Source: Channallabes apus (lineage: Eukaryota > Chordata > Actinopteri > Siluriformes > Clariidae). From it: a stretch of DNA of 64,000 bases. Below are positions 54,689-64,000 of the stretch, piece by piece; within the stretch, counting starts at the first letter, position 1; each line of letters begins with the position of its first letter. A program made the translations under genes and the position numbers. The stretch is from the NCBI GenBank assembly GCA_030522415.1, contig CM060121.1, positions 22,665,142 to 22,729,141 on the forward strand, in the 5' to 3' direction. Below the pieces are notes generated by a model that did no database searches, was not told the DNA's origin, and was given only the letters and a program-made list of their open reading frames with translations.

Positions 54689-55363
54689 GTAAGTGCACAA
54701 TTCCACCCAAATTTCTAAGGGTTAGTTATCACTAATTACAGAAAGGATTAATATTAAGAAGATAGTTTAACTATAGTAAGTAAGCACTCAGAATCATGCG
54801 CATATCGTGGAATCGATTAATCTTCCCTCTGATAGTAATGCCTGTGATCTTGATGACGTATTTTTGACAGTGGTTTCACGCACAGCATTCGTACCCGTAA
54901 TTTCACAATTCGTCCGTGAAACAGAGGAGTTGTAACAACGAGATTCGTATCTGTAAGCGGTCAGAGTCGTATATTTCAGAGTTGTATTGTAACAAACACA
55001 CAAAATCTCGTATCTGTACGCTGTCGTGGCCGTAGATTACACACACATCTTTTTTTTACGCACGAATATTTTTGACAGTGATTTTATTCCATAAGTGCTT
55101 CCTATCAAATCCTGTTAAACAGTTCAGCAGCAAACAGGGCATCCTCAACACTACCAACTATGTCATGCAGCATCCAGCAGATGGCGCCAGAAGAGCGGAA
55201 TTTAGATATTTATTTTAGATACCTGCTGACACTTACACATGAGGCAAAATAAAGGCTTTAAATTCTAAAACCACGTATTTATGTCAATCAATCAAAATGC
55301 GACAGCCCAGCTTGTTTATAATAAATCTTAATTTGATAAACGAGCGAGGTCTGGAAATACGCT

Positions 55364-56013
55364 ATAGTTGCGTTCCATTCCGAAGTGTACTTCATAGGGT
55401 GCTCTCTACTCCCTCGTCCGTTTGCACGAAATATCGTTGAAGGAAACTTCCCTCGACAAAATTCCACCATTCGGAGCATCCTGCGAAGTCACCAGAGCGC
55501 GCCACTTCCTCCGTGCGTTATCCTGGGAACATAAGCACATCTGATACCTGTCGCTGCTGCTGGGGATATTTAAAACCACGGACATTAATTATTGAATATT
55601 TATTGAAAAAAAAAACTGATACCATTATAGACATACTATTAAAACGATTATTATTATTATTATTAATAATAATAATAATAATAATAAATATAATATATAA
55701 TATTATATAATATATAATATAATAATAATAAAAACTGATTAAAGATTTATTTAATCGGAGATGTATTAATTTCTTTTACAGAACACTAGCCTATGTAACA
55801 CTAAGGATTCCTTGGTTAAATTAACATGGCCGAACAGCCTGTGAAGTATACTTCGCAGGGTACTTCAGGCCGATTGGAACACACCTCCGTTGTTCAGTTG
55901 TCCCCTTTGAACTGAACATGTTCCCTACCTGCGGTGACTTCGCAGGGTGTTCCCGAATGATGGACCAGGGAGTAGGGAGCACCTTGTGAAGTACATTTCG
56001 GAATAGAACGCAG
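55364..56013. mobile_element. Long-TIR MITE, about 650 bp
   Basis: The left AGTTGCGTTCCATTCCGAAG and the right end TTCGGAATAGAACGCAGCT are inverted repeats. Homology continues inward through ACTTCA..GGGTGCTC.CTACTCCCT and CCTGCGAAGTCACC. The AT-rich centre (55640-55740) is (ATT)n/(AAT)n. The right end abuts the Tigger element. No convincing target duplication was found. Confidence 0.7.
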
Positions 56014-58180
56014 CTCCTGGCTGCTGAGTGTCACGTGCTCACAACTGAGCCAATGATTCTTCTCACTCTCTCGCTGCGGGATTGTGGGTAATCGTCTCCC
56101 ATACTGGGACTCGGTGGACGAGCGCGTACTGTTTACTATAGTGTTGTGATCACATGTGTGCGCGTAAAGCATTTTTTATTTTGTGTCCACGTGTAGTGGC
56201 TTTTCTTTAATGACTGTATTGCAACAATGGCCCCAGTGAAGCAAGATGTTAAAATGAAAAGCGGTAAGAAGAAGGAGATGATTACGTTGGAACTAAAAAA
56301 GGAAATCATCAAGAAGCGCGACGGAGGTATGCGAGTGTCCGACCTCGCAAGATTTTATAAGAAGTCTACGTCGACGATTTGCGGTATATTAAAGAAGAAA
56401 GAAGAAATAATCCGGCTAGATGCAGCAAAAGGAGTCACGAGAGTATCAAAACAGCGGCCTCCTGCTCTGGAAGATGTAGAAAAGTTGCTGCTCGTGTGGG
56501 TAAACGAGAAACATCTAGCAGGTGATAATGTTACTGAGAACTTAATCTGCGAGAAGGCAAAAGCCTTGTACGCCGACCTTGTAAAAAACCAGCCATGCAC
56601 GTCGACAGAAAACGAACAGGAGTTTAAGGCGAGCAGAGGATGGTTTGATAACTTCAAAAAGAGAAGTGGCATCTATTGTATGAAAAACCGAGAGGCAGAG
56701 AATGTAGACGCTGAGGCAGCTGATGTGTTTGCAGAAGAGTTCGAGAAGCTCATGAATTCTGAGTGTTACCTGCCGCAGCAGGTTTTTAACTGTGATGAAA
56801 CCGAGCTTTTTTGGAAAAAGATTCCAAAGAATATCCCTCTTACAACAGAAGAGAATGCAGTGCCAAGTCACAGGCCCATGAATGACCATCTCTCTCTCTT
56901 ATTGTGTGCTAATGCAAGCGGGGATTTCAAAGTCAAGCCCCTGCTCGTGTATAATTCAGAGAATCCACAAGCCTTCAAGAAATGCAATGTGCAGAAGAGC
57001 CAGTTAAACGTTATGTGGAGGTCCAATCGCAGGGCTTGGGTCACTGGTGTTTTGTTCGTTGAGTGGATCAATGAGGTCTTCGGTCCTTCAGTGAAGAGCT
57101 ACCTTTTAGAAAAGGATCTGCCACTAAAAGTCCTGCTGGTTGTAGATAATGCTCCTGCTCATCCTCCAGGCCTTGAGGATGATTTACTGGAGGAATTTAA
57201 GTTTATTAAGGTCAAGTTCCTTCCTCCCAACACCACTTTACTACTCCAGCCCATGAATCAGGAGGTCATTTCGAACTTTAAAACACTTTACACCAAAGCA
57301 CTATTTCAGCGATGCTTCGAGGTGACCATAGGAACAAACCTTACCCTAGATGAGTTTTGGAAAGATCATTTCCACATTGTTAATTGCCTCGAGATCATCG
57401 ATAAAGCCTGGGAAGGAGTCACCAATGTAACTCTCAATTCTGCATGGAGAAAACTGTGGCCTGATTGTGTTCTTGAGTCGGATTTAGAGTCTGACCCAGC
57501 GTGGTTTGCTCATGAACAGGAACCGCTAGTTGTCAATGAAATTGTGTCCTTGGGGAAGATATTGGGACTGGAGGTGAATGACGGTGACATTCAGGAGCTG
57601 TTGGAGGAACATGGCCAAGAGCTGACCACAGACGAACTGATGGATCTGCATTGCGAGAACCAGCCTATAGAAGTGATCTCGTCTAAGGAGGGGGAGAAAG
57701 AAACAGAGGAATCCCTCACTTCAAATGAGATTAAGGAGATATGTCAAAAGTGGGAAAGGCTGCAGGATTTTGTAGAAAAGCACCACCCGAATAAGGCTGT
57801 AGCTGTGCGTGCAATGAATCTGTTTAATGACAATGGAATGTCCCATTTCCACGAAATCCTCAAAAGAAGGCAAAATGAAGCGTCATCAGATTTGTGCTCT
57901 GTTGAAATGGAAGCAAAATCTGATTCCATTGAGCCAACATGTAGCAGTGAATCCAATAGTGTTGATGAAAGTCAACCTACACAATAACCTCCTCTGTCTT
58001 ACACCAGCCATGTTTTTTTTTTTTTCAAAGGTAAAGTGCAGGTTAATTTATATATTTTGTATGAATATTTTTTTATATTAGTATGTTTGGGTTGTGGAAC
58101 GAATCATCCAAGTTTTTGTTATGGGGAAATTTGAAGCACAAACGGAACAAATGGTGCTCTCAATCCAAGCTTTTACTGTA
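56014..58180 (+). mobile_element. Tigger/pogo DNA transposon, 5' end missing
   Basis: A GC-rich leader (CTCTCGCTGCGGGATTGTGG, GGACTCGGTGGACGAGCGCG) precedes the transposase ORF. The 3' end has the Tigger-type run GTGGAACGAATCATCCAAG ... CCAAGCTTTTACTG followed by TA. The matching left terminal repeat (CAGTAAAAGC...) is not present upstream, where the MITE at 55364-56013 begins. Confidence 0.8.
56227..57987 (+). CDS. Tigger/pogo transposase (TIGD1-like), 586 aa, full-length ORF
   Basis: Single uninterrupted exon. Residues 19-60 form the pogo-type helix-turn-helix (ELKKEIIKKRDGGMRVSDLA). About 75-150 is the CENP-B-like second DNA-binding domain (SRGWFDNFKKRSGI). About 180-360 is the DDE domain, with Asp190 (FNCDETELFWKK) and Asp307 (LLVVDNAPAHPP). 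The third catalytic position, normally Asp in LLQPMDQGV, reads LLQPMNQEV with Asn at 344 (codon AAT). LLLCANASGDFKVKPLLVY is typical of TIGD1. The C-terminal 200 residues are acidic and full length, as in family members of about 590 residues. The mutation predicts loss of cutting activity while DNA binding could remain. The ORF shows no stops or frameshifts, so it is either young or under constraint. Confidence 0.9.
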   Translation: MAPVKQDVKMKSGKKKEMITLELKKEIIKKRDGGMRVSDLARFYKKSTSTICGILKKKEEIIRLDAAKGVTRVSKQRPPALEDVEKLLLVWVNEKHLAGDNVTENLICEKAKALYADLVKNQPCTSTENEQEFKASRGWFDNFKKRSGIYCMKNREAENVDAEAADVFAEEFEKLMNSECYLPQQVFNCDETELFWKKIPKNIPLTTEENAVPSHRPMNDHLSLLLCANASGDFKVKPLLVYNSENPQAFKKCNVQKSQLNVMWRSNRRAWVTGVLFVEWINEVFGPSVKSYLLEKDLPLKVLLVVDNAPAHPPGLEDDLLEEFKFIKVKFLPPNTTLLLQPMNQEVISNFKTLYTKALFQRCFEVTIGTNLTLDEFWKDHFHIVNCLEIIDKAWEGVTNVTLNSAWRKLWPDCVLESDLESDPAWFAHEQEPLVVNEIVSLGKILGLEVNDGDIQELLEEHGQELTTDELMDLHCENQPIEVISSKEGEKETEESLTSNEIKEICQKWERLQDFVEKHHPNKAVAVRAMNLFNDNGMSHFHEILKRRQNEASSDLCSVEMEAKSDSIEPTCSSESNSVDESQPTQ

Positions 58181-59035
58181 TATTATTTTAAAATAACAAA
58201 ACTGACATTTGTTTTTAACTGACATTTAAGAGCAACCTAAATTGTGAAACTCAATTTCATGCTCAAAGGGGTGTGATCAAATGTTCAAAAGTAATTATTT
58301 AATAGTGAAATCACTGCTATTACAAAATGTATAAACTGTGTGACAAATCAGAATGAAAGATTTTAATGTACTGTTCTGGGAAGGTTGTAAAAGACTGTAA
58401 AATGTTAAACTCCAAATTGTTTGGAAACAATTTAATAACCCTTTGCTGATTGATGTGCAGCAACAATGGTTTCTTTAAAACCATTTCTTATGTCTTTCCC
58501 TCTTTCCATTGTTTTAACACACCACTGAATGCTCCAGACCAGAAAACTGCCAAAACTTCTGCTTTTATAGAAGTCTACACCTGCTGATGGTCAGTTAATC
58601 AGGGGTTGATTATTAGCAGCACCTGGCTGCAACCTACCCTCTTAAATCCTGTGGAAACAGTAATGGGTACTTTTATTATTTCCCGCATGATTTATTATTA
58701 TTATTATTATTATTATAGTATTCTATACTCAGATAAATTTCTGAGTAAACTCTATGGACTGTTTTGCATGAAAATCCCAGGAGATGTACAGTTACAGAAG
58801 TACTCAATCCAGCCTGTCTGGCACCAACAATTATGTCACAATTAAATCACTTTTAATCACAATTAATCACTGAGATCACACTTTGTATTCTCATGGCTGA
58901 TGAGTGGTCAATAAAGTAATTGATGGTTTCAGATTTCAGTCATGATAGCTGTTTACACCACTTCTTCAAATAGACTGTTCTGTATGAAAATCACAGAGAG
59001 CGTTTTCCCTTTAAAAATTAACAAAAACAATAAGG

Positions 59036-59215
59036 TGCCTAGGCGACACAGTGGTGTAGTGGTCAGCCTTGCACCTCCAGTGTATGAGTTCGATTCGCGG
59101 CCAGGTTCAGTTACTGTCTCTGTGTGCAGGGAGTTTGCATGTTCTCCAGTTTTTTGGTGGGTTTTCTCCGGGTACTCTGTTTTCTTCCCAAAGTCCAAAG
59201 ATCTTCAGATAAGTC
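59036..59215 (+). mobile_element. Mermaid-type SINE copy, 5' part
   Basis: GCGACACAGTGGTGTAGTGG (box A region), GAGTTCGATTCGCGG (box B), then GGGTACTCTGTTTTCTTCCC; it ends after AGTCCAAAGATC. Confidence 0.75.
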
Positions 59216-59549
59216 CTTTTTTCTGGCACTATGTGGTGCTCTGGATAGTCCTTAAAAATAATTTATTAATCAAGTGCTGCAGAAACTTCATGTTTACTTG
59301 TTCACAACAGTCAATAATATTCCGTCAGCTGCAACATTTACACAAGCTCATAGCCTTTATACATAATATGTTGAACATAATTATACAACAGTTAGTTCCA
59401 ACCAAGTAATCTAACTGCACAAGAGGATTTTAATGAGTGGTGAAAATAGACAGTAACAGCACTAGATTGTTTAAGTATATACATCACTCCTATATAAAAT
59501 ATATATATCATGTCATAGATTTTTTACAATCATTAACTACACTATACAG

Positions 59550-59914
59550 TAGGGATGCACCGATACCCCTTTTTTTGGAAAACGAGTACTTGCATTTCAG
59601 TACTTGCCGATACCGAGTACTTAATAAAAACATGATTTAAATTTACAGGTAACAGCTTTAGTCATATAATTTAACAAAAAAAACCAAGGGACTACTTTGG
59701 AATTAAGAACATTTATTTAAAATGAAAAGCATGTTGTATGCAACATATTACACAATAAATAATGCAGCCGGGGCCTGGGGGCGGGCACTCGGTGCCTGTG
59801 GTTAACCCCTTACACGCTGCTCAAACATAGACATTTCTCAGACCGTGGTATCGGGGGACTTTTAACGAGTACTTTAGAAAATGTAGTATCGAGGCCGGTA
59901 TCGGTGCATCCCTA
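59550..59914. mobile_element. 365-bp hAT MITE with perfect target duplication
   Basis: Ends TAGGGATGCACCGATAC and GTATCGGTGCATCCCTA. An 8-bp duplication CTATACAG lies at 59542-59549 and 59915-59922. Internally it has CGAGTACTT/AGTACTT words. Same terminal family as 22473-23831. Confidence 0.92.
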
Positions 59915-60699
59915 CTATACAGTATGTTAGTCGTTATCTTGAGTGTAAGTAGGCAAAGAGCCCAAGTCCATCCTCTAAACTTACCAGATCCCAAGCCAAT
60001 TGATATCCCAAAGTGATGCGCAGACAGACATGTCAGATCCATAGAGGACCCACCCTGCAATAGTGCTAGAAACCTTAGCATACCCCCGGGGGCCTTGTGA
60101 AGTCATGCACCAAGTATTCAAAGCTGGCCACGTGGCACAATGGGAATCTACACAATACTAATTGTTATGTTTTGACTTGTGTATATTGAAAGTTAAGTTA
60201 AGCCATTAATTTTATTACAGTTGAGGTGTCCTATTAAAATGTAATTTTGTAGAAACTACAAAGTTAAATTAAAAGCTACAGAATAATGCTATGAATGGTT
60301 CTGCTGTGAGACATAGGTTACACTTTTGATGTTTATGCTTTTGTGTTTTAGTTTGACTTGCACAACTAGAAAACAGAGTGGAAGAAGTGGATGATAGAGA
60401 AACTAAAGAGCAGACAGAAGATGTTGGGGAAGTCTTGATTGGCGAATTAGACTGTAAGAAATGTATGTTGCTATTTGTCTATTCTTCATACTGAGACATT
60501 CTAATATGGTAACCTGGATCACAGCCCGGGCCAAAGGTCACGATTTAACAAGGTATTAGCTCATTATTTTTCTATCACATGGCACAGTGAGGTTTTAGAG
60601 AACTTGTATAAAAATGTGCTCTTTTCCACATGCCAAGTGCACATCGTATTGTTTGTGATAGAAAGAAATATGTAAAGAAAATATACATATTTACAATCC

Positions 60700-61410
60700 A
60701 TGTTACTGACAGTCTTCTCCTGCGCCTCCTTCACGGTTTTAGGGGGCAGATCCACTGTAGAAACCCTTGATGAACATTTATAAACATGCTTTTATATAAT
60801 GAACCATCCTGAAAAATAGAGCTTGGCCAGACCAGCTATCAGCAACAAAAACACAGGCCAAACTAGGCAAACTGGTAGATTCTCTTTATGGCTGGTTAAT
60901 TTTTTTGCAAGCTTGTCTATAATGTTGTGTATATATGGCATGGGTGTGCCCTCCTGTGTGTGTAGTGCTGATGAGAGTAATTTAGAGACTTTAAATCTAC
61001 AAATACACCATCTAGCAAAGATGGTCTGCTTGTTTTAGAAGTTTATTTTGGCAACTGATTGGGTCAATGTAAAGGGGGATAGTAAAGCCTAAAAGCCTAA
61101 ATGGTAGATACCATAAAACTTACCAATTTTATTACATTTTATTGGGCAGTCTTTGAAATAACTATTTGCAGAATACTTTATTTACAATTTATAAATAATA
61201 AAAAGTTAGATTTTTCCTCCCTTTTTTGTGGCAAAAATCAGCTTAATATATTAAATATAATTAAGTCTGTAGTCAGAAATGTTCTTACCAAATCCTGTGA
61301 CCCAGACTTTTTATTGCCAGCAGGAAGGGAATCGTTGCTTGATGCGAGGAACACCAGCAAGACTTAAGGGGTGAAATTCACTGGAGAATGGAGCTAATCT
61401 ACATTGTGTT
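60700..61410 (-). pseudogene. Serine protease pseudogene (remains of two exons)
   Basis: On the minus strand about 61395-61275 reads SPVNFTP, a stop, VLLVFLASSNDSLPAGN, then, after a frameshift, KVWVTGFG followed by GTAAGA. This matches exon 4 of the intact neighbour (QPVVFNN...MPVCLAAANSDFPPKTDVWVTGWG). 60760-60700 reads, after CTACAG, VDLPPKTVKEAQEKTVSNMDC, matching exon 5 (VALPSPQTLQEVKVSIVSNSDC). Exon order and strand agree with the intact gene. The His and Ser exons were not found. It is a decayed tandem copy. Confidence 0.7.
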
Positions 61411-62388
61411 TTCATAGTTCTGGTGAATTTTCTTTCTGCTTATTAGGAGTAGTGACTTCCAGACTTTGGATTCCAAGATAGACGTGATTTCAGATGGAGT
61501 ACTGCTGGGGGGGAGGGGGGGGGATATGTTGAGGTGGATGATATTTTTATCCATACCATAACTCCTTATGTTTTATGATTTCGGTAAACAAAAATACCCT
61601 ACTTAAATAAGCTATTGGTATGTGGTACATACCAGTTGAACATTTGAACACCTCTTTGAGTAAGGCAAAGGTTTTTCCTGATTTTAACTTTTTTTCTACA
61701 CTGTAAAACAATGTTGAATGCATCAAAAATGCAATAATCTCTTTTGAACAGTTGATATTGTGATGTGTCTGCTACTTATGCTCTGTAAAGTCTTTATAAG
61801 AGCTCTAAAGTGCTGAAGTGCTGTTAATTGGTTATTTTAAGGTTGGTTTACATTTGGTTATCAGTACCTTCAGTACCAATTATCTTGTCAGGACATCATC
61901 TTGTAGTACTCTGGTTTGTAAGTGCAGAACACATTTAAAGCATAATGACAAGTGGCATGTTGTGCCTTTCTTTCCTTGGTTGACAATAGCACTATAATTT
62001 TGTTTGTATTCAGTCCTTTGTACATATGCTATCTATTTATCCATCTGTGGTTATTCCTTTCATTTCATTAACTAAGCAGTATTTCCCTGCTTTTTTAAGG
62101 TACTGTAACATAGTTCTTTTAGTAGTTTACTGTTTTTGATCCATTGCTCTATCGATCTGTTTCCTTGATTTTGAACATGCTTCTTCTTTGTGTAACCCAG
62201 ATTTGGTTATTTCTGTTATTTAAATACATAAATAAACCCCCAATTACATTTTGAATGTGTTGCATTAAAATAATGCGTTCCTTTGTTTGTTTTTTTATGA
62301 TGTATTTCTTCCAGGAATTTAAAATAAAATTTTACGAAGAATCAAATATTGCAGTGTTGATTTACCAGTATACTACCCAACATCCTCA
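61411..62388. other. Gene-free region
   Basis: AT-rich, with a G-run at 61508-61522; nothing else was recognised. Confidence 0.5.
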
Positions 62389-62745
62389 TACAGTGGCTTG
62401 CAAAAGTATTCGGCCCCCTTGAACTTTTCCACATTTTGTCACATTACAGCCACAAACATGAATAAATTTTATTGGAATTCCACGTGAAAGACCAATACAA
62501 AGTGGTGTACACGTGAGAAGTGGAATGAAAATCATACATGATTCCAAACATTTTTTTTATAAATAAATAACTGAAAAGTGGGGTGTGCGTAATTATTCAG
62601 CCCCCTGAGTCAATACTTTGTAGAACCACCTTTTCCTGCAATTACAGCTGCCAGTCTTTTAGGGTATGTCTCTACCAGCTTTGCACATCTAGAGACTGAA
62701 ATCCTTGCCCATTCTTCTTTGCAAAACAGCTCCAGCTCAGTCAGA

Positions 62746-63718
62746 TTAGATGGGACAGCGTTTGTGAACAGCAGTTTTCAGATCTTGCCACAGATTCTGG
62801 ATTGGATTTAGATCTGGACTTTGACTGGGCCATTCTAACACATGGATATGTTTTGTTTTAAACCATTCCATTGTTGCCCTGGCTTTATGTTTAGGGTCGT
62901 TGTCTTGCTGGAAGGTGAAGACACCTGGAAGGTGCTGGAAGGTGAAGACAGGGAAGCTGGTCAGAGTTGATGGAAAGATGGATGGAGCCAAACACAGGCC
63001 AATCTTGGAAGAAAACCTCTTGGGGTCTGCAAAAGACTTGAGACTGGGGCGGAGGTTTACATTTAGGCATTAGCATTCTTCCAAGATTGGCCTGTGTTTG
63101 GCTCCATCCATCTTTCCATCAACTCTGACCAGCTTCCCTGTCCCTGCTGAAGAGAAGCACCCCCAGAGCATGATGCTGCCACCACCATATTTGACAGGGG
63201 GGATGGTGTGTTCAGAGTGATGTGCAGTGTTCGTTTTCCGCCACACGTAGCATTTTGCATTTTGGCCAAAAAGTTCCATTTTGGTCTCATTTGACCAGAA
63301 CACCTTCTTCCACAGGTTTGCTGTGCAAATGGGACTTCTTATGGTTTTCTGTTAACAATGGCTTTCTTCTTGCCACTCTTCCATAAAGGCCAACTTTGTG
63401 CAGTGCACGACTAATAGTTGTCCTATGAACAGATTCCCCCACCTGAGCTGTAGATCTCTGCAGCTCGTCCAGAGTCACCATGGGCCTCTTGGCTGCATTT
63501 CTGATCAGCGCTCTCCTTGTTCGGCCTATGAGTTTAGGTGGACGGCCTTGTCTTGGTAGCTTTACAGTTGTGCCATACTCCTTCCATTTCTGAATGATCG
63601 CTTGAACAGTGCTCCGTGGGATGTTCAAGGCTTTGGAAATCTTTTTGTAGCCTAAGCCTGCTTTAAATTTCTCAATAACTTTATCCCTGACCTGTCTGGT
63701 ATGTTCTTTGGACTTCAT
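62746..63718 (-). pseudogene. Tc1-like transposase, disrupted
   Basis: The start Met at 63718 begins a paired-type DNA-binding part (KVIEKFKAGLGYKKISKALN; later RPPKLIGRTRRALIR). That frame ends at 63287. A second frame carries on from 63303 with FWSNETKMELFGQNAK and [21 protein letters not shown] third block at about 62930-62750 has [19 protein letters not shown] and [20 protein letters not shown]. Compared with the family DDE pattern the first Asp (WSDE) is Asn and the Glu (PIENLW) is Gln. An inverted duplication at 62949-63142 separates the last two blocks. The protein cannot be active. Confidence 0.88.
62949..63142. repeat. Inverted duplication inside the Tc1 transposase
   Basis: 62949-63013 and 63077-63141 are exact inverted copies, about 65 bp each (CAGGGAAGCTGGTCAGAG... 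against ...CTGACCAGCTTCCCTG), with a 63-bp spacer. The spacer, GAAAACCTCTTGGGGTCTGC onwards, is in the reverse of the orientation expected from the transposase reading. Confidence 0.9.
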
Positions 63719-64000
63719 GGTGTTGTTGCTCCCAATATTCTCTTAGACAACCTCTGAGGCCGTCACAGAGCAGCTGTATTTGTACTGACATTAGAGTACA
63801 CACAGGTGCACTCTATTTAGTCATTACCACTCCTCAGGCAATGTCTATGGCCAACTGACTGCACTCAGACCAAAGGGGGCTGAATAATTACGCACACCCC
63901 ACTTTGCAGTTATTTATTTGTAAAAAATGTTTGGAATCCTGTATGATTTTCGTTCCACTTCTCACGTGTACACCACTTTGTATTGGTCTTTCACGTGGAA

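Larger units (their letters stand above)
53067..55092. mobile_element. Fold-back element with 300-bp arms, split by a hAT element
   Basis: Left arm 53067-53178 continued at 54431-54616, right arm 54793-55092; the arms are long, near-perfect inverted repeats of about 298-300 bp. Outer ends ATGGAATAAAATCACTGTC and its complement are flanked by AAGTGCT on both sides (53060-53066, 55093-55099). Allowing one mismatch the duplication could be 9 bp (TAAGTGCTA/TAAGTGCTT), as for Mutator-like elements. The unpaired centre is 54617-54792, about 176 bp. Without the inserted hAT and its duplication the element is 774 bp. Superfamily not certain. Confidence 0.85.
58181..60690. other. Gene-free region with repeats
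   Basis: 58255-58660 and 58790-58925 look like pieces of Tc1- or hAT-type elements (AATGCTCCAGACCAGAAAACT; GCCTGTCTGGCACCAACAA). A (TTA)n run is at 58689-58715, a SINE at 59036-59215 and a hAT MITE at 59550-59914. Nothing gene-like was recognised. Confidence 0.45.
62391..64000 (-). mobile_element. Tc1-like transposon, right end beyond the window
   Basis: The left end CAGTGGCTTGCAAAAGTATT follows TA at 62389-62390. The terminal repeat region (CACGTGAAAGACCAATACAA) recurs inverted at the window's right edge (TTGTATTGGTCTTTCACGTG). The transposase is on the minus strand. The last few dozen bases of the right terminal repeat are outside. Confidence 0.92.

Overview
This is a piece of a teleost fish nuclear genome. 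Genes have many short exons with GT-AG introns, and introns and spacers are packed with fish-type repeats: Tc1/mariner, hAT, Harbinger and Tigger elements, a Ty3/gypsy LTR element, and two tRNA-derived SINE families. The SINE repertoire would fit a catfish-like (ostariophysan) fish, but that is a guess. Four genes identify the locus as the fish counterpart of part of human 16p11.2: asphd1, sez6l2, kctd13 and hirip3.

Layout. 1-2069: the gag end and one LTR of a Ty3/gypsy element (minus strand), lying in an intron of asphd1. 2412-3625: asphd1 (minus), N-terminal exons only. 3.7-7.1 kb: shared upstream region of the head-to-head pair asphd1/sez6l2. 7131-22243: sez6l2 (plus), 18 coding exons, 892 residues, the full CUB/sushi/transmembrane architecture. 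27309-32967: kctd13 (plus), 6 exons, 330 residues, a BTB adaptor of Cullin-3. 37355-43443: hirip3 (plus), 8 exons, 558 residues, a CHZ-domain histone chaperone. 44293-49013: a predicted GPI-anchored trypsin-like serine protease (minus), 6 coding exons, 305 residues. 53.0-55.1 kb: a fold-back element split by a hAT element. 55.4-58.2 kb: a long-TIR MITE next to a Tigger/pogo element with a full-length 586-residue ORF. 60.7-61.4 kb: remains of a second serine protease. 62.4-64.0 kb: a Tc1 element with an internal inverted duplication.

The four named genes are unrelated in biochemistry: a 2-oxoglutarate hydroxylase-like membrane protein, a neuronal surface protein, a ubiquitin-ligase adaptor and a histone chaperone. 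They are linked here by conserved synteny, not by a pathway. I saw no wholly unknown gene system. The most unusual items are the fold-back element whose loop carries an ATG-initiated, donor-terminated exon-like segment; the Tigger ORF with its third catalytic acidic residue changed; the decayed tandem protease copy; the GC-AG intron next to the catalytic serine; and the inverted duplication inside the terminal Tc1. Exon borders were placed by hand from splice signals, reading phase and remembered family sequences; no alignment was run.
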